Source of the DNA: Marinococcus luteus_A
GTDB taxonomy: Bacteria; Bacillota; Bacilli; Bacillales; Marinococcaceae
Direction of reading: 5' to 3'
Length of the DNA: 64,000 nucleotides
Assembly: GCF_034497705.1 (NCBI RefSeq)
Contig: NZ_JAXRUV010000001.1
Span: 434,001-498,000 of the forward strand
The translations under genes and the position numbers were made by a program. The notes beneath the pieces were generated by a model. The model ran no database searches, had not been told where the DNA came from, and saw nothing but the letters and a program-made list of their open reading frames with translations. Positions 57,128 to 64,000 of the stretch are shown here, in pieces. Numbering within the stretch: position 1 is the first letter of the stretch; every line of letters starts with the position of its first letter.

Positions 57128-57505
57128 ATGAATACAATAGAAGTAACCAACACAGGTAAACGTTCCCGGGCGCGGCTCGGGATCAATTTTGAGCCGAACA
57201 AAACGAGAACGGTGGAAGCGACCAAGCGCCAGACGGTTGTTCTCCGCGCCGTGAAGGATTTTGACATTAAAATTATTCCGGAAGAACCAGCGGGTGAATC
57301 AACCAACGGAGGCGACGGCAAGGACAAGGGCGGCGATGAAACACTCACCGACGCCCAGTTGGAAGAAATTCAGGCCATGACGATTGAGAACTTCAAAAAG
57401 GCGATTGCCGAATACGGGATCAGCAACGAGGACGCCATAGCGATTGAAGAAAATGGCCAAAAACGGAAGTCGCTGCTCGAAGAACTCGAAGCGCCGAAGG
57501 AATAA
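57128..57505 (+). CDS. Small head protein with C-terminal HeH-like helix pair
   Basis: A 125-residue protein. The first half is beta-rich (RARLGINFEPNKTRTVEATK). A flexible Gly/Asp linker (GDGKDKGGDE) and a C-terminal helical unit (MTIENFKKAIAEYGISNEDA) follow, like the HeH/LEM-type motifs often fused to phage head proteins. It lies between the capsid and connector genes, where decoration or head-completion proteins are usual. RBS AAGCGAGGA precedes ATG 57128. Confidence 0.65.
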   Translation: MNTIEVTNTGKRSRARLGINFEPNKTRTVEATKRQTVVLRAVKDFDIKIIPEEPAGESTNGGDGKDKGGDETLTDAQLEEIQAMTIENFKKAIAEYGISNEDAIAIEENGQKRKSLLEELEAPKE

Positions 57506-57511
57506 CCGTGT

Positions 57512-57946
57512 ATGGGTGTCTTTGAAGAACAGGACATCACCGACGTTGTTACGGTATCCGACGTTAAACAGGACACCGGCGTGTCTCCGGATGATTTTTA
57601 TTTAAGCGATAAGGAGAACCCGGAGGAAGCACTGGACGCAATGCTCACCGACTGGATTGAGCGGATTGAATCGGATGTCCTGGTCCGGATCGACAAGACG
57701 TTCAGCGACGACGACAAAGGCTATCACGGCATGCGGGACATCATCCTCCGCACCGTGGCGAAAATGGTAGGGACGGCGCAGCAGCTGCGCTCCTCCCCTA
57801 TCGTTCAAGTGGATGAATTTACCTCGGAAGTGCTGAACACCAGCAAAGTCATTACGGAATTAAACAGGGAACTCCGGCCGTTCCATGAGCGGCGCGTGTT
57901 TATGTTCAGCTCCTCGGACCCCCTGGAAGGAGAGGGTGACTCGTGA
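57512..57946 (+). CDS. Head-tail connector (YqbG/DUF3199-like)
   Basis: A 144-residue mainly helical protein: DAMLTDWIERIESDVLVRID and GMRDIILRTVAKMVGTAQQL, the pattern of phage head-tail adaptor proteins such as YqbG and HK97 gp6. It begins 6 bases after the previous stop and overlaps the next gene by 4 bases (GTGA). It should sit on the portal ring below the capsid. Confidence 0.78.
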   Translation: MGVFEEQDITDVVTVSDVKQDTGVSPDDFYLSDKENPEEALDAMLTDWIERIESDVLVRIDKTFSDDDKGYHGMRDIILRTVAKMVGTAQQLRSSPIVQVDEFTSEVLNTSKVITELNRELRPFHERRVFMFSSSDPLEGEGDS

Positions 57947-58359
57947 AACTGAATGTCGATCAAGCCGGCGTCAGAGAACTTGCTGATAAGCTTCGGGAGG
58001 GGCTCGAAAAGGCACACGACCTATCCACGCAGGAAGTATGGGGCAACCTCATGGAACATTCCCCGCAGGATCAAGGGCGGCTGGCCGGTTCGTGGAAATA
58101 CCGGCGAACCGGTTCGTTCCGTTCCCTGATTTCCACCTCTGTCAGCTACGCTATGGTGCAGAATGACGGCGTGGACCCGTTCACGATCCGTCCGAAAAAC
58201 GGCCAGGCGCTGTACTGGAAAGGGGCCGCACATCCGGTGAAGAAAGTGGAACATCCCGGTTTTAAAGGCAAACATTATATTGAACAGTCGATTGACGAAG
58301 CGGGAGAGCGGCATGAGGAATTTGTGCGAAGCAGCTTACGAAAGGTGCAGTTATTATGA
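57943..58359 (+). CDS. HK97 gp10-like head-tail joining protein
   Basis: A 138-residue protein with the gp10 pattern: an N-terminal helix (VRELADKLREGLEKAHD), then HSPQDQGRLAGSWKYRRTGS, VSYAMVQNDGVDPF and the C-terminal helical IEQSIDEAGERHEEF. It starts at GTG 57943 overlapping the connector gene and overlaps the next gene by 4 bases (ATGA). Confidence 0.82.
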   Translation: MKLNVDQAGVRELADKLREGLEKAHDLSTQEVWGNLMEHSPQDQGRLAGSWKYRRTGSFRSLISTSVSYAMVQNDGVDPFTIRPKNGQALYWKGAAHPVKKVEHPGFKGKHYIEQSIDEAGERHEEFVRSSLRKVQLL

Positions 58360-58814
58360 CGATTGAGCGCAAAGGGATGCGTCAGACCAAGAAAGAGGTG
58401 CGGGAGGCGTTTACCACCATCCTCCGGACCCATGAGGACCTAGAAGAGATTAACGAAATTACCTACGGGCGAAAGGCGGACCTGGGGAAAGTCCGAGCGC
58501 CGGTAATATGGATATTGCCGACGTCCCACACCCCCGAACTCGTCAGCGGCCACACCGAGCAGCATGATTTCAGCTATGAGTTTTTAATCCTGGTGAAATC
58601 CAACAAGCCCGAAGAAGGATTCGAGAAGGCGGAGGACCTGGCGCTGACTGTTTACGATGCGCTCATGGAAGACCGGACCCTGGACGGAACCGTGCATGAT
58701 GTCCGTCCGAGCGGGATTGACCCGGCCTATTCCGGCGGAGCAGAGAATCCGCAGCTGTACTGGAGCGCCGTGGAGTTCGTATTTCGATTACAAAGGAGGG
58801 CAAAACGCACATGA
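58356..58814 (+). CDS. Tail terminator / tail completion protein
   Basis: A 152-residue alpha/beta protein with a strand-rich core (VIWILPTSHTPELVSGHTEQ, DFSYEFLILVKSNK) and a helix (AEDLALTVYDALMED), the typical layout of siphovirus tail-terminator proteins. Place, size and ATGA overlaps with both neighbours agree. Sequence families in this position are very diverse, so the call depends mainly on synteny. Confidence 0.7.
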   Translation: MTIERKGMRQTKKEVREAFTTILRTHEDLEEINEITYGRKADLGKVRAPVIWILPTSHTPELVSGHTEQHDFSYEFLILVKSNKPEEGFEKAEDLALTVYDALMEDRTLDGTVHDVRPSGIDPAYSGGAENPQLYWSAVEFVFRLQRRAKRT

Positions 58815-59779
58815 GTATTACACGCTATGTAAAGGTAGGCGAAGAAGAAACATTCGCAGAAGAAACTGCCGTATCCACTGAAACGATTGATCCGGAATCC
58901 GCAGAGATCGACCCAGTGGAGGAAGACAAAATGGTCTATCCAGGGATGAGCGGCCTGGATCGGATTGTGGCCACGGGCGTCTATTCCACGGAAGGCTCGT
59001 TTACGCTTCCGATGGACAGCGACGTGGCTCCCTTGTTTTTCAAGTGGGCGCTGGGCGGATATGAAGTCGAAGGGGATACAGATTCCTATACGCACACGTT
59101 CTACCCGAGCACCACCCCGCTCATGGATTCGTTCACGATGAAAGTCGGCAAGGATATTATGGAGCATGTGTTCCTTGGCAACGCGATCACGAACCTGGAG
59201 CTTGCGATTGAGAACGAGTGGGCGTCCCTCACCGTGGAAACCGTGGGCGCAAAGGACAAGCGCAGCGACCTGGACGAAGACTCGGAATTTACCGAAGGCG
59301 ATGTGTTTGCGGCGCACCAGGTCACGATTGACCGTGAAGATACCGATATTTCGCCGGATATTGATGCCATGACCCTTACGGTGGAAACCGGAGCGAACGT
59401 GGAGGACGCGCAGGGGCCGGGCAGCCGGTATCCACAGCGGTCCTATCGCGGCTCGATGGTGGTCAACCTGGAAATGACAATCGGCTTTGTCGATGAAAGC
59501 GACCTGCAGCGTTTCTGGGGCGGCAATGACGGGCCGGCCGACAACGAGGTGGAGGAGTCGAAGTACGTGCTTCATATTGGCGAAGATATTGCCCTGACGT
59601 TCCCGCGTATGATCTATATGAGTTCCACCCAGCCGGTCGAAGGCCGGGATCATATTGTGCAGACCATTACTGCGCGGGCGCTGGTCGATCAGAGCGAAGG
59701 AACCGAAGCACAGGGGCCGATGATTATGGACGTTACCAACAGCAAAGAAAGCTATCATTTAGACGATCTGACAGCGTAA
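58811..59779 (+). CDS. Major tail tube protein
   Basis: A 322-residue protein with beta-rich repeats: SITRYVKVGEEETFAEETAV, STEGSFTLPMDSDVAPLFFK, and a later RSYRGSMVVNLEMTIGFVDE. The pattern, with a trypsin-resistant core of about 300 residues and no sheath gene nearby, indicates a non-contractile tail. It is preceded by an ATGA overlap and followed by a T-rich hairpin (59796-59823). Confidence 0.85.
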   Translation: MSITRYVKVGEEETFAEETAVSTETIDPESAEIDPVEEDKMVYPGMSGLDRIVATGVYSTEGSFTLPMDSDVAPLFFKWALGGYEVEGDTDSYTHTFYPSTTPLMDSFTMKVGKDIMEHVFLGNAITNLELAIENEWASLTVETVGAKDKRSDLDEDSEFTEGDVFAAHQVTIDREDTDISPDIDAMTLTVETGANVEDAQGPGSRYPQRSYRGSMVVNLEMTIGFVDESDLQRFWGGNDGPADNEVEESKYVLHIGEDIALTFPRMIYMSSTQPVEGRDHIVQTITARALVDQSEGTEAQGPMIMDVTNSKESYHLDDLTA

Positions 59780-59795
59780 CACGCGAAGCAGGAAA

Positions 59796-59823
59796 GGGAG
59801 TGCCGTAGGTGCTTCCTTTTTTT
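59796..59823 (+). terminator. Hairpin with T-run after the tail tube gene
   Basis: GGGAGTGCC / GGTGCTTCC with wobble pairs and T7. It probably reduces read-through to the less needed chaperone and tape-measure genes. Confidence 0.65.
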
Positions 59824-59873
59824 ATATCCACATGACACGCACCACCAAACCCATACAAAACGGAGGAATAGCA

Positions 59874-60395
59874 ATGGCAAAACTAACGAAAGATTTATTG
59901 ATGGGCGACGCATACACGACAACAGTGAAAGCAGTAGTCTCCGGCCAGGAAGTTGACGTGGAAATCAAACCGCTCAACGGGCCGGACTCCAGCCGCGTGG
60001 AAGAATGGCTGCAGGAAGGCAACACGATGAAAGGCCGGCCGGGACGCAACGGCAAGATGCAGCAGGAAATGAGCATGGACCTGAAAAAGAACGCGAAAGG
60101 CCAGAAGGAATCCGATATTCTGGCGTGTGCCTACGGGACCGTGGACAGCGATTTTAACGAAAAGTTCATCCGGGAGCATTGGCCGAACCACTTGATCAAA
60201 ACGGTGGCCAGTGAAGTGAAAGACCTGTCCGGGATCACGAACAAGGCGGAGATAGAACGATTTCGCAACGAGCAATCCGGAGACAGCGACGGAAGCGGAG
60301 AACTGGTTCATTCTGATCTACCGAGTGGGGATTCAGCCGAGCGAGCTGACGATGATGAACCCGCTGCAGAAGCACACTCTGATTCATCGGTATAA
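59874..60395 (+). CDS. Tail assembly chaperone, short form
   Basis: A 173-residue chaperone that coats the tape measure during tail assembly. The first 135 residues form the conserved part (TTTVKAVVSGQEVDVEIKPL, DILACAYGTVDSDFNEKFIR); the last 40 are acidic and of low complexity. ATG 59874 with CGGAGGAA is preferred to ATG 59832. A second reading frame overlaps the 3' end, as in most siphoviruses, giving a long frameshifted form. Confidence 0.85.
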   Translation: MAKLTKDLLMGDAYTTTVKAVVSGQEVDVEIKPLNGPDSSRVEEWLQEGNTMKGRPGRNGKMQQEMSMDLKKNAKGQKESDILACAYGTVDSDFNEKFIREHWPNHLIKTVASEVKDLSGITNKAEIERFRNEQSGDSDGSGELVHSDLPSGDSAERADDDEPAAEAHSDSSV

Positions 60396-60492
60396 CGAGT
60401 CCGTAAAGAAAGAAAAAGAAGCCCAGGATAAACAGCAGAAAGAAGCACAGCGCGGTTCCGCAAGAAAAAACCGGGGGCGGAAAGGACGGTGA
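60256..60492 (+). CDS. Tail assembly chaperone, frameshift extension
   Basis: The +1 frame is open from 60256 (after a TAG at 60253) to TGA 60490-60492. It has no start of its own. It encodes NWFILIYRVGIQPSELTMMN, then a helix HTLIHRYNESVKKEKEAQ and a basic tail. This is the usual second half of the siphovirus tail chaperone (gpGT). Ribosomes must shift +1 (or -2) between about 60256 and 60300, before the short form continues into its acidic tail. The slippery site cannot be fixed by eye. Confidence 0.75.
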   Translation, partial: NDFATSNPETATEAENWFILIYRVGIQPSELTMMNPLQKHTLIHRYNESVKKEKEAQDKQQKEAQRGSARKNRGRKGR

Positions 60493-60496
60493 GAAA

Positions 60497-63352
60497 ATGG
60501 CCAATAATACAGTAGAAATCACGATCACATCCGACGACCAGGCATCCAAAGCGTTTGCAGACGTCAGCCGGAACGCGGAAAAAGCCTTTGCGGATGCCGA
60601 ATCGGCGACGGAGCAGGCATCCAGTTCGATGGATAAGACTCATGCATTTGAAGTGGACATAAGTTCGGCTGAACGGTCCCTGGAATCGGTGGAAAGTTCG
60701 GCGGAGCAAGCGTCGGAAGCTGTCGATCAGCAGTCCACCATGAAGGTTGATACCAGCCGCGCCGAACAGAACATGAAAAACGTGCAGGACACCGCCGATC
60801 AAACCGCGAAAGCCGCCGACCAGGACCATACGTTCAACATGAACGGCAATAACGCGAAGCAGACCATGAACGGCGTGAACGACAGCATGGACACCGCAAA
60901 CAGCCGGGCGTATGAGTTCGGTGATCGGCTGAACGGCTACAGTGAAATCGGCATGGATATTGCCGCTCCGTTCGCCGCTGCCGGAGGCGCGGCTGTGCTG
61001 GCCGCCTCCCAGACCAAAAAAGGCAAAAAAGAACTGGATAAGATGAACGATTCCTGGAAGGACGCCCAGAAAGTGCTGGCTCCGGCCGGGGAAACGATAC
61101 TGGAAATGGCAAACGACATTATCCCTCCGCTCATCAACGCGACGGAGAAAGTCGTGAATGTGTTTGATAACATGCCCGGACCGGTCCAGAAAGCGATCAT
61201 TGCGTTTTCGGCGTTCATGGTGGCATTGCCCGCGATTGCTACGGTAGTCGGGGCTTTTATTATGGCGTTTGCTTCGATAGGTCCCGCGTTAGGGGCAGCA
61301 GGTACGGCTTTCACCACCTTCTCCACCGTCGCCACTACCGCCATACGGACCGTGTCTACGGCGCTGTTAACGAACCCCTGGACCATAGCGATCATGGCGG
61401 CCATAGCGGTCATTGTTCTGCTCTGGAAAAACTGGGACGAAGTCTCGGGCTTCCTGCGACAGAGCTGGCAGAAGATCAAAGAGGTGGCCGGGACGGTCTT
61501 TCCGGCGATTGGCAAAGCGATCAAAAACGCCTTTAACAGTTCGGTGGAATTTATCCAGAATTTATGGACGAAAGCGACGGAATGGATAGGAAATCAATTT
61601 AATCAGTGGGTGGAAATCGGACGGGCGGCCTTCACCCTGCTCCGGGAAACGATCCAGGAACGCTTCAATATGATGGTCACAGGCATACAGACGATCTGGT
61701 CCAACGTGACGTCCTGGTTTGGCGAACGACTGGGCCAACTGGGGTCTATGTTCGGCAACGCCTTTCAAGTCGTGAGAGAATCCGCGAGCAGCCGATTTGA
61801 AGCAGCCGTATCGTTTGTGCGGAACACCTGGTCCACGGTCACGGAATGGCTCTCCGAACGTCTGTCCCAGTTCGGGTCGATGTTCGGGAACGCTTTTGCT
61901 TCGGTGCGGGAATTTATTCAAACGCGCTTTCAGCAAGCCGTTCAGTTTGTCCGGAATACGTGGAGCAGCGTCACCGAATGGCTGTCGGAACGCCTGAGCA
62001 GTTTCGGAAATATGTTCGGCAACGCTTTTGCTTCGGTACGTACCTTTATCGAAGAACGGTTTAACCAGGCGGTCCAGTTCATTCGGAATACGTGGTCGAA
62101 CGTGACGGAATGGCTCGGAGAGCGCCTGAGTTCGTTCGGTAATATGTTTGGGAGCGCGTTTTCATCTGTTCGCAGCTTTATAGAGGAACGTTTTACCCAG
62201 GCCGTTCAATTTATCCGTTCGACCTGGAGCAACGTAACGGAATGGCTCTCGGAACGATTGAGCGGTTTTGCTGATCTGTTCGGCAACGCCTTTTCGAGCG
62301 TTCGTTCGTTTATTGAAGAACGATTCAGCCAGGGCGTATCGTTTCTACAAACCGCATGGCAGAACTACGTTGAATGGATAACCAACCGATTAAGCCAACT
62401 CGGGGAATTATACGGCAATGCCTTTACTGCAGTGAAAAATGCCATACAGGAACGGTTTGAACAGGCCGTCCGGTTTATCCGGAACACCTGGTCGGACGTG
62501 ACCGGGTGGCTTGGCGATCAGCTTGGCCGTTTAGGCAGCTTATTCCAGGACGGATTTTCGGCGGTGCAGGACATTGCGTCCCGTGTATGGTCCCGGATTA
62601 CTTCGACGATACAGGACGCCTGGTCATCCATTACCGGCGTGATAGATCAATCCATTTCCGCTATATCGGACAACATTCAATCGGTCTTTTCGTCGATAGC
62701 AAGCACCGTGTCCGATATATGGTCCTCGATTACGTCCGGAGCGTCCGATGCCTGGTTTGGATTGACCGACACGATCGGGAACGCGCTTGGCAATGCGTAT
62801 GATATGGCCGTAGGCGTAGCCCAGGATATAGTATCCGCCCTTTCGGATGCCTGGAAGGGGCTGTCCGGAAATGTGAGCGGAGTCTGGGACAACGTGGTCG
62901 GCGCAATACGGGACGGAATCAATGGCACGATCAGTGCAATTAACGGCTTTCTGAACGCGATTTCAAGTATTAGCATCAGCATACCGAAAGTCGATATACC
63001 CGGAACCAATATTGACGTGGGCGGTGGCTCCATTAACTTCCCAAGCCTTCCGAACCTGCCAATGTTAGCGAAAGGCGGCATGGTGCAGTCCGGTGGCGGT
63101 ACTCCGGCCATTATTGGCGAAGGCCGTCACGACGAAGCGGTGCTGCCATTAAGCAACAGCGTGATGGGACAGCTGGCCGACATGATTGTATCCCGCATGG
63201 GTGGACAGTCCGGCGGTTCCGGCGGAACCATGACGATTGAAGTTCCAGTGTATCTCAAAAACCGGGAAATTGCCCGCGCGATTGCTCCCGAGATTGATAA
63301 AGAACTGGCCGACAGCCGGAACCAAAAAGCCCGCGCAAAGGGAGGGGATTAA
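60497..63352 (+). CDS. Tape measure protein
   Basis: A 951-residue protein that sets tail length and leads DNA into the cell. An N-terminal coiled coil (about 15-130) is rich in Ala, Ser and Asp. A hydrophobic part (about 230-310: IIAFSAFMVALPAIATVVGA) may insert into the host membrane. Seven 44-residue repeats follow (about 389-696) with the pattern RF-x2-AVQF-x-RNTWS-x-VTEWLSERL. The C-terminal part contains GGMVQSGGGTPAIIGEGRHD, a common tape-measure ending. RBS AAAGGACGGTGAG precedes ATG 60497. Length suggests a tail of about 140 nm by the usual 1.5 A per residue rule. Confidence 0.93.
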   Translation: MANNTVEITITSDDQASKAFADVSRNAEKAFADAESATEQASSSMDKTHAFEVDISSAERSLESVESSAEQASEAVDQQSTMKVDTSRAEQNMKNVQDTADQTAKAADQDHTFNMNGNNAKQTMNGVNDSMDTANSRAYEFGDRLNGYSEIGMDIAAPFAAAGGAAVLAASQTKKGKKELDKMNDSWKDAQKVLAPAGETILEMANDIIPPLINATEKVVNVFDNMPGPVQKAIIAFSAFMVALPAIATVVGAFIMAFASIGPALGAAGTAFTTFSTVATTAIRTVSTALLTNPWTIAIMAAIAVIVLLWKNWDEVSGFLRQSWQKIKEVAGTVFPAIGKAIKNAFNSSVEFIQNLWTKATEWIGNQFNQWVEIGRAAFTLLRETIQERFNMMVTGIQTIWSNVTSWFGERLGQLGSMFGNAFQVVRESASSRFEAAVSFVRNTWSTVTEWLSERLSQFGSMFGNAFASVREFIQTRFQQAVQFVRNTWSSVTEWLSERLSSFGNMFGNAFASVRTFIEERFNQAVQFIRNTWSNVTEWLGERLSSFGNMFGSAFSSVRSFIEERFTQAVQFIRSTWSNVTEWLSERLSGFADLFGNAFSSVRSFIEERFSQGVSFLQTAWQNYVEWITNRLSQLGELYGNAFTAVKNAIQERFEQAVRFIRNTWSDVTGWLGDQLGRLGSLFQDGFSAVQDIASRVWSRITSTIQDAWSSITGVIDQSISAISDNIQSVFSSIASTVSDIWSSITSGASDAWFGLTDTIGNALGNAYDMAVGVAQDIVSALSDAWKGLSGNVSGVWDNVVGAIRDGINGTISAINGFLNAISSISISIPKVDIPGTNIDVGGGSINFPSLPNLPMLAKGGMVQSGGGTPAIIGEGRHDEAVLPLSNSVMGQLADMIVSRMGGQSGGSGGTMTIEVPVYLKNREIARAIAPEIDKELADSRNQKARAKGGD
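61661..62585 (+). repeat. Seven 132-bp repeats in the tape measure gene
   Basis: Units start at the Arg-Phe codons at 61661, 61793, 61925, 62057, 62189, 62321 and 62453, each exactly 132 bp (44 codons) apart. Units 3 to 5 are most alike; the outer ones have diverged. No indels occur between units. Confidence 0.9.
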
Positions 63353-63355
63353 TCC

Positions 63356-64000
63356 ATGAAATATGACGGCGATACCCTGGACGATCTGTTAGACGTCACC
63401 GGGATTGAAGGGGGATTGCTCCCCGAACAGCAGACCAACACCACGACCCTCCCGGAGCGTCCCGGGCGCTCCTTTTTCAGCAAGCGTCACGGCATACGGA
63501 TGATTGGTGTCAATGTTGTGGTACGCGCCGGAAACGAAGATACGTTCTTCGACCGGGAACGGAATTTGGCCGGGAAGCTCAACAAACCCGCACCTCGCAA
63601 ACTCTTTCTGTATGACGATTCGGCCCTGTATATATGGGCGATCCTAGCCGGAAGTACGGATATTGAACAGATTGTCAATCACGGGAGGGGGCAGCTTCCG
63701 TTCGAGTGCTACGACCCATTTTTCTATGACGATGATGAAACCGCAAGCACCTTTGAGAGCGAAGGAAATAAAACGATGACGAACAAAGGCAATGACGACA
63801 GCTTTCCGAAGTATGAAATCAAAGGCGTAACGGACGGCGGGGAAATCGACATTAGCATAGCCAACCGGACGCTTCGGTATGACGGCCCGTTGATTAGCGG
63901 CGAAACCCTGGTACTGGATTCAGAAACGATCACGGCCTATGTGCGGCGCAATAACGGAACCAAAGCCGGGGTGCTGTCCGGATTAAATACCCTTCGCTTT
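63356..64000 (+). CDS. Distal tail protein (Dit), cut by the window edge
   Basis: At least 215 residues of a SPP1 gp19.1-like phage tail family protein that forms the ring joining tail tube and tip. Visible elements are LPERPGRSFFSKRHGIRMIG, the strand VVVRAGNEDTFFDRERNLAG with APRKLFLYDD and the typical FECYDPFFYDDDE. A galectin-like region begins after it. ATG 63356 lies 3 bases after the tape measure stop, with GGGAGGGG upstream. The reading frame is open at position 64000. Confidence 0.85.
   Translation, partial: MKYDGDTLDDLLDVTGIEGGLLPEQQTNTTTLPERPGRSFFSKRHGIRMIGVNVVVRAGNEDTFFDRERNLAGKLNKPAPRKLFLYDDSALYIWAILAGSTDIEQIVNHGRGQLPFECYDPFFYDDDETASTFESEGNKTMTNKGNDDSFPKYEIKGVTDGGEIDISIANRTLRYDGPLISGETLVLDSETITAYVRRNNGTKAGVLSGLNTLRF

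Overview
The window reads as chromosomal DNA of a low- to mid-GC Bacillota species, most likely a Bacillaceae from a saline or alkaline habitat. The hflX-ynbB-glnR-glnA block has the order known from Bacillus. The secreted zinc-binding lipoproteins are strongly acidic, and several stress and membrane genes look typical of halophilic bacilli. The species assignment is inference; no rRNA or tRNA gene is present.

Chromosomal part (1 to about 28,150). Positions 1-4,600 hold a MerR regulator with a recognisable MerR-type promoter, a frameshifted aldo/keto reductase, a 35-codon stump of an NAD(P)-binding gene, a zinc alcohol dehydrogenase and several small membrane proteins, one frameshifted in an A-run. 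A lone C-terminal stump of alkaline phosphatase follows. Positions 4,860-12,301 form a metal island: cadC-cadA (Cd/Zn/Pb efflux) converges on two zinc-starvation operons, zinT-znuA and a COG0523 GTPase with a flavoprotein, each preceded by a Zur-type box. Positions 12,386-22,420 carry stress and membrane functions (tandem UspA, cardiolipin synthase, YflT-like protein, MpsC-family protein, RsbR-like STAS protein). This stretch also holds a decayed DUF2071 gene and an unassigned structured-RNA candidate. A divergent tyrosine recombinase, hflX, ynbB, glnR (with GlnR boxes) and glnA follow.

Prophage part (about 28,185 to the right edge, incomplete). A siphovirus-type prophage related in plan to PBSX/skin elements sits directly behind the glnA terminator. 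The order is integrase, ImmA/IrrE peptidase, repeat-rich membrane protein, CI/Cro switch with repeated operators, early genes, YqaJ exonuclease plus RecT, DnaD-like and DnaC-like replication proteins, an orphan cytosine methyltransferase, XtrA/YqaO, an accessory region, an ArpU-like late regulator, a second accessory region, terminase, portal, MuF, XkdF protease/scaffold, capsid, connectors, tail tube, tail chaperone with frameshift, tape measure and the start of Dit.

The most notable feature is the accessory region at 40,633-46,779. At least four cargo units lie behind xtrA: an XRE-peptidase pair resembling a toxin-antitoxin system, a membrane protein, a HEPN protein and a coiled-coil membrane protein. 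An EVE-HNH nuclease lies among them without repeat boundaries. The cargo is separated by gap-free 57-nt copies of the xtrA 3' end, which supply a ribosome binding site, and by related terminator hairpins. This looks like a cassette array built by repeated recombination at one site. A second observation is that the methyltransferase gene appears to overlap a second reading frame along most of its length, and one extra G breaks both frames at once.
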